64,000 nt of DNA from Lacihabitans sp. LS3-19 (GTDB lineage: Bacteria > Bacteroidota > Bacteroidia > Cytophagales > Spirosomataceae), in assembly GCF_024343575.1 (NCBI RefSeq), contig NZ_RJUA01000120.1:62001-126000 (forward strand), in the 5' to 3' direction. The notes under the pieces were generated by a model, which saw nothing but the letters and a program-made list of their open reading frames with translations, was not told the origin of the DNA and ran no database searches. The position numbers were made by a program, and so were the translations under genes. Position 1 is the stretch's first letter. Every line of letters starts with the position of its first letter. Positions 1 through 7,681 of this stretch are shown piece after piece.

Positions 1-960
1 CAATCTAATTTAGGGGCATCAGGATTCGAAAGAATTTTTGATCAGAAAGCTAACAACTTTCAAGTAGGTTTGGCTCAGCTGAAAACTACTTATACTACAG
101 ATAAAGTGACAGGAGTAATTGACCTTACTTTTGGTAATCACGGAGATTTAGGAAATTATGGAAATGCTTTAAGTCCAATGGGTTCTCAGTTTGGAACAAC
201 AGGCCTTGCAATCAAACAAGCATACATGACTTGGGCAATGACAGATAAAATTTCACTTACTGGTGGACAGTATGGTACAAACGTAGGTTATGAAGTTATT
301 GATGCTCCCGCAAACTTCAACTACTCTCTATCAAATATGTTTGGTAATGGACCATTCTATCATACAGGTGTAAAGCTAGATGTTGCTCCAACTGACAATT
401 TCGCATTTATGTTGGGTTTAACAAATGGTCTTGATAGCAAAGATGATAATAACAAATCAAAAGGCTTTCAAGCACAAGTTTCATTTAATCCTGTAGAAAA
501 CTGGAGTGTTTATTTAAACTACTTCGGATCTGACGAAGGTGTTGATGAGAAAAATGTAGTTTCATGGTATGATTTAACTACTTCTTTCCAAGTAACTGAG
601 AAGTTTTTAGTAGGTGTAAATGCTGTAACTGGTAAAAACAATACTGGAACTTGGGGTGGAGCTGCTTTGTACTTAAATGGTTATGTTTCTGAGAAATTTG
701 CTATAGGAACACGTCTTGAGTATTTCAGCAATAAAGATGGTGGAATATATTTAGTAGATGCTGATGGTGCTGGTGTTTCAACAACCGGAATAACTATTAC
801 AGGAAATTATGATGTATCTCCAAACTTAAAATTAAAGCCAGAATACAGATTTGATTCTTATAAGAATGAGGCTGGCACTTTCCAACTTTACGATAAAGCC
901 GGAGCATTGACAAAGAAATCTCAATCAACATTGGGAGCTGCTTTGATATTCTATTTCTAA
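1..960 (+). CDS. Outer-membrane beta-barrel porin (5' end outside window)
   Basis: The reading frame is open from the first base, so the true start and signal peptide lie upstream; the TTG at 70 is not a credible start. The visible 319 residues are alternating polar/aromatic beta strands with Gly/Asn/Asp-rich turns, and the protein ends in Phe (ALIFYF), the usual C-terminal signature of outer-membrane barrels. It resembles the Bacteroidota porin-like family often found beside ammonium transporters. The amt gene starts 42 nt downstream, so co-transcription and a role in passage of ammonium or small nitrogen compounds are plausible but inferred. Substrate unknown. Confidence 0.8.
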   Translation, partial: QSNLGASGFERIFDQKANNFQVGLAQLKTTYTTDKVTGVIDLTFGNHGDLGNYGNALSPMGSQFGTTGLAIKQAYMTWAMTDKISLTGGQYGTNVGYEVIDAPANFNYSLSNMFGNGPFYHTGVKLDVAPTDNFAFMLGLTNGLDSKDDNNKSKGFQAQVSFNPVENWSVYLNYFGSDEGVDEKNVVSWYDLTTSFQVTEKFLVGVNAVTGKNNTGTWGGAALYLNGYVSEKFAIGTRLEYFSNKDGGIYLVDADGAGVSTTGITITGNYDVSPNLKLKPEYRFDSYKNEAGTFQLYDKAGALTKKSQSTLGAALIFYF

Positions 961-1002
961 TCGTATTCTTTTCTTTTGTACAACAAATAACAATATAAAT
1001 TT

Positions 1003-2334
1003 ATGAGCGAAACAGCAATTAAACCCGCGTATGCCCCAATTGCAATATTGGCAGCGGTAACAGTCCTAGCCTTGGTTTTTCCTTCGATCCCTGGTGCTAT
1101 TATTACAGAAGGAATAGATAGTGGCGATACAGCATGGATGCTAGTAGCTTCTGCTCTTGTACTGATTATGACGCCAGGCTTAGCGTATTTTTATGGCGGC
1201 ATGGTAAATACAAAAAACGTTATTTCTACAATGCTTCAAAGTTTTATTGCTATGGGTGTTATTTCCATCGTTTGGGTGGTAGTAGGCTATAGCTTAGCTT
1301 TTGGAGAAAGTATCGGGGGATTTGTAGGAAATCCATTTACACATTTTATGATGAAAGGCGTATTAGATGCTGAGCCATGGGGAACTATACCAGCAATAGT
1401 ATTTGCATTCTTTCAGCTGAAATTTGCTGTGATTACTCCTGCATTAGTAACTGGCTCAATGGCAGAACGTATCAATTTCAAGTCGTATGTTGTATTTATG
1501 ATTCTTTTTAGCATTTTTATTTATGCTCCATTGGCTCATATGACTTGGGCTTCGGGTGGATTTCTATTCGAAATGGGTGTATTGGATTTTGCTGGAGGAA
1601 CAGTAGTTCACATGTCGGCTGGTTGGGCGGCACTTGCTGGAGCTATTTATTTAAAACGTCGTAGGTCACATGTAGAGGGAAGTTTTCTTCCGCCAGCTAA
1701 TATCCCTTATGTTTTACTAGGCACTGGATTGTTATGGTTTGGTTGGTTTGGTTTCAATGCTGGCTCAGCATTAGGTGCTAATCCACTGGCAGCATTGGCA
1801 TTCTCAACTACAAATACTGCGGCAGGTGCGGCAGGTATAGCTTGGGTTTTGTTTGATGCAGCACGAGGTAAAAAAGTTTCTGCTCTTGGATTTTGTATTG
1901 GTGTTGTTGTCGGCCTAGTTGCCATTACGCCAGCTGCGGGATTTGTAACAATTCCTCATGCATTAGTTATCGGTGTTGTGGCTTCAATAATATCAAACTT
2001 TTTAGCACATTATAAAACCAAAACAGCCTTAGACGATACGCTTGACGTTTTTCCTTGTCATGGAGTTGGCGGTATGGTTGGTATGGTTTTTACAGGCGTT
2101 TTTGCTTCATCAGCAGTTAACAGTGCTGTGACCGATCAAGGTTTATTTTTTGGAGATGCTACTTTGTTCATTAAGCATTTGGTAGCACTTGTATTGGTTT
2201 CAGCATTTGCTTTTATTATGTCTTTCATTATTTTGAAATTAACGGATATCTTAGTTCCAATGAGGGTTTCGGAGAGAGACGAATTATTAGGCTTAGATGT
2301 TAGTCAACATGATGAGCAATTATTAGAAGCATAA
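1003..2334 (+). CDS. amt: Ammonium transporter (Amt), copy 1
   Basis: Inner-membrane Amt/MEP/Rh channel of 443 aa with about 11-12 hydrophobic helices. Family motifs are visible: MTPGLAYFYGGMV near residue 57, GSMAERINF near 152, DFAGGTVVHMSAGWAAL near 195 (substrate-site Asp and first pore His) and DVFPCHGVGGMVG near 348 (second pore His). An extra hydrophobic segment precedes the core, and the sequence is clearly different from the second Amt at 3461, so the two are not a recent duplication. It follows the porin closely and ends in two hairpin terminators. Transport of ammonium/ammonia for assimilation is established for the family. Confidence 0.95.
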   Translation: MSETAIKPAYAPIAILAAVTVLALVFPSIPGAIITEGIDSGDTAWMLVASALVLIMTPGLAYFYGGMVNTKNVISTMLQSFIAMGVISIVWVVVGYSLAFGESIGGFVGNPFTHFMMKGVLDAEPWGTIPAIVFAFFQLKFAVITPALVTGSMAERINFKSYVVFMILFSIFIYAPLAHMTWASGGFLFEMGVLDFAGGTVVHMSAGWAALAGAIYLKRRRSHVEGSFLPPANIPYVLLGTGLLWFGWFGFNAGSALGANPLAALAFSTTNTAAGAAGIAWVLFDAARGKKVSALGFCIGVVVGLVAITPAAGFVTIPHALVIGVVASIISNFLAHYKTKTALDDTLDVFPCHGVGGMVGMVFTGVFASSAVNSAVTDQGLFFGDATLFIKHLVALVLVSAFAFIMSFIILKLTDILVPMRVSERDELLGLDVSQHDEQLLEA

Positions 2335-2350
2335 AATATTATATTTGCAA

Positions 2351-2376
2351 AAAAATCACAATTTATTGTGGTTTTG
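2351..2376 (+). terminator. Hairpin just after amt copy 1
   Basis: AAAATCACA pairs with TGTGGTTTT (one G-U pair) around a 6-nt loop, 17 nt after the amt stop codon. The following T-rich stretch is short, so it is probably the weaker of two tandem terminators. Confidence 0.5.
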
Positions 2377-2390
2377 TTGTACTCCAATAG

Positions 2391-2426
2391 CAAAATACCC
2401 GTCTCTTGATGGGTATTTTCTTTTTA
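2391..2426 (+). terminator. Rho-independent terminator of the porin-amt unit
   Basis: Perfect 9-bp stem AAAATACCC/GGGTATTTT with a 10-nt loop, followed by CTTTTTAT. Confidence 0.8.
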
Positions 2427-3085
2427 TATTAACTCCAAAATAGTTAATTCCATTATTGCAATTACATCCAACATAAATTGTTTTTTTTACTTCCGATTAG
2501 TGAAATTTCTTTATACTAAATACTCCCGAATATTTTTTTAAGCAAGGCTTGCTAGAAAAAAATTAATTGTATTATTTCTATAAATCTATTTGAAAAAACA
2601 ACTTGTGTTATATCCAAAATTTCGAAAATACCCCAGGGATAGACATTTCTAATAAAAAGTAAAATATTTAGAATATTTCTTAAAGAATTCACTACTTGTC
2701 GTGTAAATTTTTAAAATACACTAAAAATAGGTTTCATAAATTGAATATTTTTTTTAAAAAATGAAACAATTGTACTAAATACATTAAAATATAACTATTC
2801 TAATATTATGTATATCTATAATTATATATAATTTTGAAAATTTAAAATAATCAAAATTTTAAAAGATTATTTTTAAATTAATCGCAATAATATTTTGATA
2901 TTAACCAAAAAAGTATTTTTTTTGTATGTCAATCTTCCAATCTAAATAATTAGATACTTTCTAAATATTTAGTAATGGAAATTAAAAGTCAGTAGATATT
3001 TTTTTTGTATTTTTTTTATATTTACTTACTGTCAAATTTTATTCATTTAAGTATTATTTACCTTTTAAACAAAGATTTATTTTTT
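2427..3085. other. AT-rich intergenic region upstream of P-II
   Basis: About 660 nt without a credible gene in any frame, very AT-rich. It should hold the promoter of the P-II/amt unit, but I find no perfect TAnnTTTG box. Two near-identical palindromes, CTAAATAATTAG (2942-2953) and CTAAATATTTAG (2961-2972), are separated by 7 nt, and an odd-length inverted repeat AGCAAG-G-CTTGCT lies at 2541-2553. These are operator candidates. Confidence 0.5.
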
Positions 3086-3424
3086 ATGAAAAGAGTTGAA
3101 GCAATTATTAGAAAATCCAAGTTTAATGCGGTTCAAGAAGCACTGCATGAAGGAGGAATCGACTTCTTAACTTATTGGGAAGTGAGAGGTCAAGGTAAAG
3201 TTGTAGAAGAGCGTTCATACCATGGCATGCTTTACAACACCAGCATAATTGAGAGAATATTAATTAGTTTCTATTGTCAAGATCAAAATGTTGATAAAGC
3301 AATTAAGTCAATAATTTCAGCTGGTCACACAGGAGAAATCGGAGATGGAAAAATATTCATTTCAGATGTTGAAAAAGCAATTAAAATAAGAACATCTGAA
3401 GAAGGAGCTGCTGCTCTTAACTAA
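3086..3424 (+). CDS. glnK: P-II family nitrogen regulatory protein
   Basis: Trimeric signal protein reporting nitrogen/energy status, typically binding ATP/ADP and 2-oxoglutarate and gating the cognate Amt. From ATG 3086 the product is 112 aa, exactly the usual P-II length; the frame extends further upstream but that part is AT-rich intergenic DNA. The start MKRVEAIIR is canonical, and TGEIGDGKIF (82-91) is the nucleotide-binding B-loop. The T-loop (about 37-60) is divergent with one apparent extra residue, but Tyr45 and Tyr50 align with Tyr46 and the uridylylated Tyr51 of enteric GlnB. An amt follows after 36 nt, the classic glnK-amt arrangement, which supports the symbol. Confidence 0.93.
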   Translation: MKRVEAIIRKSKFNAVQEALHEGGIDFLTYWEVRGQGKVVEERSYHGMLYNTSIIERILISFYCQDQNVDKAIKSIISAGHTGEIGDGKIFISDVEKAIKIRTSEEGAAALN

Positions 3425-3460
3425 TAAATTAATAATTAAACCAAAGAAAATTATAACAAT

Positions 3461-4702
3461 ATGGAAGAAATTTCGACATCGATAACAGAAATAACCAATT
3501 CTATTAACAGTTTGTGGGTATTAATAGCCACCTGTTTGGTTATGTTTATGCAAGCGGGTTTCGCTTTAGTTGAGGTGGGCTTTACAAGAGCAAAAAATGG
3601 AGCTAATATTTTAATGAAAAACTTGCTGGACTATGCTGTTGGCTCATTAGCTTTCTGGTTTATAGGCTACAGTATCATGTTTGGAGAGGATATGTCAGGT
3701 ATGATGGGCAAAGTGACCTTGTTTTTTGGTGATGATACAATGGATGGGCTTCCTCCTTATACTACACTTATGTTCCAAACAGTATTTGCAGCAACAGCCG
3801 CAACTATAGTTTCTGGAGCTATGGCAGAAAGAACAAAATTTGCGGCATATCTAGTATACAGTGTATTTATTACTTTAATAATCTACCCAGTTTCAGGACA
3901 CTGGACTTGGGGTGGTGGATGGTTATCAGAAATGGGATTTATTGACTTTGCTGGATCGACTGTTGTACACTCAGTGGGTGGTTGGGCTGCACTTGTAGGT
4001 GCTTACTTAGTTGGCCCAAGAGTTGGTAAATTTATAAAAGGAAAGCCTGTAGCTATTCCTGGCCATAATTTAGTTTTGGGAACTTTAGGGGTATTCATTC
4101 TTTGGTTAGGCTGGTTTGGATTTAATCCAGGATCTCAATTAGCAGCCGTAGGTAAAGATAATGCAATTGCTGTTTCTCATATTTTTGTTACAACAAATCT
4201 TGCTGCAGCAGCAGGTGCTGTTGCTTCAATGATAATCTCTTGGTTTAGATACAAAAAACCATCACTTTCAGTTACTCTAAACGGTGCGTTGGCTGGACTT
4301 GTTGGAATTACTGCTGGTTGTGCAGCAGTTTCTGCAGGCAGTGCCGTTATCATAGGTGTAATTTGTGGTGTTGTTTTAGTTTTCGCTTTAGAATTTATTG
4401 AGAAATTCTTAAAAATTGATGATCCTGTTGGAGCAATTTCAGTACATGGAGTTTGTGGTGCATTAGGAACACTTTTAGTTGGAGTTTTCGCAACAGAAGG
4501 TGGTTTAATCAATGGTGGCGGATTTGCTCAGTTGGGAGTTCAAGCAATCGGTGTATTCTCTACAATGGGCTGGGTTGTTGTAACTTCTTTTGTATTATTC
4601 AAAGCAGTTCAATTGACTATTGGCTTAAGAGAATCCGATAGAGTTCAAGAAGAAGGACTTGATATTTATGAGCATGGTGAGACTATTTATAATAACATCT
4701 AA
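3461..4702 (+). CDS. amt: Ammonium transporter (Amt), copy 2, paired with P-II
   Basis: 413-aa Amt channel of the inner membrane. Visible motifs: MFMQAGFALVEVGF near residue 28 (typical of the Amt subgroup that accompanies GlnK), GAMAERTKF near 119, DFAGSTVVHSVGGWAAL near 163 with the substrate-site Asp and pore His, and ISVHGVCGALG near 326 with the second pore His. It lies 36 nt after glnK, so this is the likely physical partner of the P-II trimer. A strong terminator follows. Having two unlike Amt proteins suggests different affinity or regulation, which is inference. Confidence 0.95.
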   Translation: MEEISTSITEITNSINSLWVLIATCLVMFMQAGFALVEVGFTRAKNGANILMKNLLDYAVGSLAFWFIGYSIMFGEDMSGMMGKVTLFFGDDTMDGLPPYTTLMFQTVFAATAATIVSGAMAERTKFAAYLVYSVFITLIIYPVSGHWTWGGGWLSEMGFIDFAGSTVVHSVGGWAALVGAYLVGPRVGKFIKGKPVAIPGHNLVLGTLGVFILWLGWFGFNPGSQLAAVGKDNAIAVSHIFVTTNLAAAAGAVASMIISWFRYKKPSLSVTLNGALAGLVGITAGCAAVSAGSAVIIGVICGVVLVFALEFIEKFLKIDDPVGAISVHGVCGALGTLLVGVFATEGGLINGGGFAQLGVQAIGVFSTMGWVVVTSFVLFKAVQLTIGLRESDRVQEEGLDIYEHGETIYNNI

Positions 4703-4723
4703 ATGACCTAAACCTATAATTAC

Positions 4724-4753
4724 AAAAACCTCAGCGAAAGCTGAGGTTTTTTA
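4724..4753 (+). terminator. Terminator of the glnK-amt operon
   Basis: Long stem AAAAACCTCAGC/GCTGAGGTTTTT capped by a GAAA tetraloop (4736-4739) and followed by Ts. Confidence 0.9.
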
Positions 4754-4786
4754 GTTTTAATTAAATAAGCAAATCTGATATCCATC

Positions 4787-6121
4787 TTATTGGTGGTGTT
4801 CAAAAGTTTCGATTTCTTCTATTTCAACCTGCATATCTGAATTGATATTTATTAGCCTCACTGTTTTCATGTCATTTATCAATAGTGGATCGTATTTAGC
4901 TACCACTTTTATATAATTTTCAGTAAAACCGTTCATAAAGCCTTCATTTTCTTCTGATTCGAAAAGAACTAAGCCAGTTTTTTCTAAATTCTGCTCATAA
5001 AAGGCTCTTCGTTTTTTCTCTGATAATATGTGAAGCATTCTCGATCGTTCTGCCCTTTTGTTCTGAGCTACAATTGGCCTAATTTTTAAAGCTTCTGTAT
5101 TTTCTCTTTCAGAATATGTAAAAACATGCAAATAGCTAATATCAAGTTCATTTAAGAAATTATAGGTTGTCAAAAACTCATCATCAGTTTCACCAGGATG
5201 ACCAACTATAACATCAACACCTATACAACAGTCAGGCATTATTTCTTTTATCTTACTGACTCTTTCTTGGTACAATTCTCTTTTATAGCGTCTTTTCATC
5301 AATCCTAAGACCTTATTTGAGCCAGACTGCAACGGAATATGAAAATGAGGAACAAATCGCTTAGAAGTTGACACGAACTCAATAATTTCGTTAGTAAGCA
5401 AATTAGGTTCTATGCTAGATATCCTGAACCTTTCAATACCTTCCACATTATCCAATGCTTTTAATAAATCCAAAAAAGTCTCCTTTCTTTGGCCTTTTAT
5501 AAGTCCGAAATCACCAATATTTACACCTGTCAATACGATTTCTTTTACATCATTTGCAGCAATTTCATTTGCAGCTTTAACGATATTTTCGATAGTGTCA
5601 GACCGACTGGCTCCTCTTGCCAATGGTATGGTGCAGTAGGAGCAGGGGTAATCGCATCCATCCTGCACTTTCAGGAAAGTCCGAGTACGATCATTTAAAG
5701 AAAAAGAAGTATGATAATCTAAATCAACGTTTATTGAAGTGGCAAAAACTTTATTTTGAGGAAAGACATGAGAGGCTTGTTTCTCAAAAGTCCCAATAAT
5801 CTCATGAAGTCTAAATTTTTCAGCAGCACCCAAAACTGCATCCACACCTTCTATTTCTGCTATTTCTTGTGGTTTAAGTTGGGCGTAACAACCTATTATT
5901 GCCACATAACCGTTTGGGTTAATTTTTTGTGCTTCTTTTACGATTTTTTTACACTTTTTATCAGCATTTTCTGTAACTGAACAAGTGTTAATAATAAACA
6001 CGTCTGGCGTATCTTGAAACCCAACTTTACGAAATCCCTTCTCCTCAAAAGTTCGAGAAATAGTAGAAGTTTCGGAGAAATTAAGTTTGCAACCTAAAGT
6101 ATAAAAAGCGACTTTTTTCAT
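4787..6121 (-). CDS. mtaB: tRNA t6A37 methylthiotransferase MtaB
   Basis: Radical-SAM methylthiotransferase that converts N6-threonylcarbamoyladenosine-37 of ANN-decoding tRNAs to the 2-methylthio form. The N-terminal UPF0004 domain has its three cluster cysteines at C11, C47 and C78; the radical-SAM motif CxxxCxxC is at C156, C160 and C163 (CDYPCSYC). A C-terminal TRAM-like tail, about 375-444, is present. At 444 aa and starting MKKVAFYTLGCKLN it matches the MtaB (YqeV) branch rather than MiaB or RimO. It sits downstream of the GSII gene on the same strand, but a strong terminator separates the two. Confidence 0.94.
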   Translation of the reverse strand: MKKVAFYTLGCKLNFSETSTISRTFEEKGFRKVGFQDTPDVFIINTCSVTENADKKCKKIVKEAQKINPNGYVAIIGCYAQLKPQEIAEIEGVDAVLGAAEKFRLHEIIGTFEKQASHVFPQNKVFATSINVDLDYHTSFSLNDRTRTFLKVQDGCDYPCSYCTIPLARGASRSDTIENIVKAANEIAANDVKEIVLTGVNIGDFGLIKGQRKETFLDLLKALDNVEGIERFRISSIEPNLLTNEIIEFVSTSKRFVPHFHIPLQSGSNKVLGLMKRRYKRELYQERVSKIKEIMPDCCIGVDVIVGHPGETDDEFLTTYNFLNELDISYLHVFTYSERENTEALKIRPIVAQNKRAERSRMLHILSEKKRRAFYEQNLEKTGLVLFESEENEGFMNGFTENYIKVVAKYDPLLINDMKTVRLININSDMQVEIEEIETFEHHQ

Positions 6122-6205
6122 ATTAAAACACCTTTCGCTACTTAGACTTTAATTAGCAAAAAGTAAAAAATGAGATTTTGAAGAAAAATTTCACAAAATT
6201 ACAAA

Positions 6206-6240
6206 CAAAAAGCCCCCAGAACAAAAGTTTTGGGGGCTTT
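6206..6240 (-). terminator. Terminator of the GSII gene
   Basis: Read on the minus strand: AAAGCCCCCA pairs with TGGGGGCTTT, with an inner AAC/GTT extension, followed by a T-rich run. It lies 26 nt after the stop of the glutamine synthetase at 6267-7292. Confidence 0.88.
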
Positions 6241-6266
6241 GTATAGTATAGCTAAAGTACTCTAAA

Positions 6267-7292
6267 TTATAATTTAGCAGTTTTTACAGTTTTGATAATT
6301 CTAGCAGCTACTTTGTAAGGATCAGCTGCAGAGTTTGGACGACGATCTTCTAACCATCCTTTCCATCCTTTCTGCACTGCAGCGATTGGAATTCGAATAG
6401 AAGCTCCACGGTCAGAAACTCCATAAGAGAATTGGTCGATAGATTGAGTTTCATGTTTTCCAGTTAATCTTAAGTGATTATCAGCACCATAAACTGCAAT
6501 GTGTTCTTTTACAAAAGGAGCAAATGATTGACAGATAATATCATAAACTTCTTTGTTTCCAGCAGTTCTAAGGGCTGTATTTGAGAAGTTAGCATGCATA
6601 CCAGATCCATTCCAGTCTGTGTCGCCAAGTGGCTTACAGTGATAGTTCACCCAAACGTTATATTTCTCACAAGTTCTTTCTAATAAATATCTAGCTACCC
6701 AGATTTCGTCTCCAGCTTGAGCTGCACCTTTCGCAAAACATTGGAATTCCCACTGTCCTGCAGCAACTTCAGCATTGATACCTTCAACGTTCAATCCAGC
6801 TTGAAGACACCACTCTAAATGCTCTTCGATAATATGACGACCGTAGGCATTTTTTGCTCCAACTGAGCAGTAGTATGGTCCTTGAGGACGAGGATAACCG
6901 TTTTCTGGGAATCCTAATGGTAAATTTGTATCACAATCATATAAGAAATACTCTTGTTCGAATCCAAACCAGAAATCATTGTCATCATCTTCAATAGTAG
7001 CACGGCCATTTGATTCATGAGGATCTCCATTAGAATCTAAAACTTCACACATTACTAAATAAGCAGGTGTACCTAATAAAGAACGCTCAGGATCTTTACA
7101 GATATAAACTGGCTTCAACTGACAGTCAGATGAGCCACCTGGAGCTTGCTCAGTAGATGAACCATCAAAAGACCACATATCACAGTCTTCTAATTTTCCA
7201 GAGAAATCGTTTTCTATTTTGGTTTTGCTTCTTAGGCTTTGAGTTGGTTTGTAACCGTCTAGCCAAATGTACTCTAATTTCGCTTTTGCCAT
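6267..7292 (-). CDS. Glutamine synthetase, type II (eukaryotic-like)
   Basis: ATP-dependent ligation of ammonium to glutamate, giving glutamine in the cytoplasm. At 341 aa it is the short GSII form rather than the roughly 470-aa GSI. Visible motifs: WSFDGSSTEQAPGGSSD near residue 41 (beta-grasp domain), FGFEQEYFLYD near 108 (metal-binding Glu), NAEVAAGQWEFQ near 173, NGSGMHANFS near 228 (ATP/His region) and DRRPNSAADPY near 316. No adenylylation loop is expected in this class. Its neighbours are amt, P-II and, 2.3 kb further on, a GSIII. GSII is known in Bacteroidota and some actinobacteria and rhizobia; whether it or GSIII is the main enzyme here cannot be read from sequence. Confidence 0.93.
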   Translation of the reverse strand: MAKAKLEYIWLDGYKPTQSLRSKTKIENDFSGKLEDCDMWSFDGSSTEQAPGGSSDCQLKPVYICKDPERSLLGTPAYLVMCEVLDSNGDPHESNGRATIEDDDNDFWFGFEQEYFLYDCDTNLPLGFPENGYPRPQGPYYCSVGAKNAYGRHIIEEHLEWCLQAGLNVEGINAEVAAGQWEFQCFAKGAAQAGDEIWVARYLLERTCEKYNVWVNYHCKPLGDTDWNGSGMHANFSNTALRTAGNKEVYDIICQSFAPFVKEHIAVYGADNHLRLTGKHETQSIDQFSYGVSDRGASIRIPIAAVQKGWKGWLEDRRPNSAADPYKVAARIIKTVKTAKL

Positions 7293-7681
7293 TTTTTGTA
7301 GTAATTTTTTATTGATTCTGTTTTTCTTAAAGAATTATGTTACAAATATATCAGGATATCCAAAATATTATTTCTCTTTTGAAAAAAAAATGACCGTTTT
7401 ATTCTATTTTATTCGAAAAATACAACTATTTATAGAAATATTAAGATTTGAAATTTTGAAAATTAGTATTTCAACTATTTTTTCGAAAATAAATACTTTT
7501 TGTAAGCCAAAAAGCTTGATTTTTAAGTAGTATTTTAAGAATTTTCTATTTTTTAATTGAAATAAGTTGATTTTTAAACTAGTTTTTGGAAATAATTAAA
7601 CTTTTCAACCTCATTCATAAAAGGCTTCAAATTAATTTTTATTCTTTATTCAAAAACAACCTTATTATAATATGGAAAACT
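7293..7681. other. AT-rich intergenic region upstream of the GSII gene
   Basis: About 390 nt between the sulfatase stop and the GSII start. Apart from the -7 box at 7343-7350 I see no gene, clear hairpin or RNA. A forward frame at 7267-7530 is low-complexity Phe/Ile/Lys and not credible. Confidence 0.5.
7343..7350 (-). promoter_or_regulatory. Candidate -7 box for the GSII gene
   Basis: TATATTTG on the minus strand matches the Bacteroidota TAnnTTTG consensus exactly and would give a leader of roughly 45 nt. No clear -33 TTG is visible at the expected spacing. Confidence 0.55.

Noticed and set aside
3005-3085. N-terminal extension of the P-II frame
   Set aside because: It adds 27 residues, mostly hydrophobic and aromatic and low in complexity, before the canonical MKRVEAIIR start; standard P-II length (112 aa) is reached from 3086.
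7267-7530. 87-aa frame in the gap upstream of GSII
   Set aside because: Overlaps the GSII start on the opposite strand and is Phe/Ile/Lys/Asn-rich low-complexity sequence; no family features.
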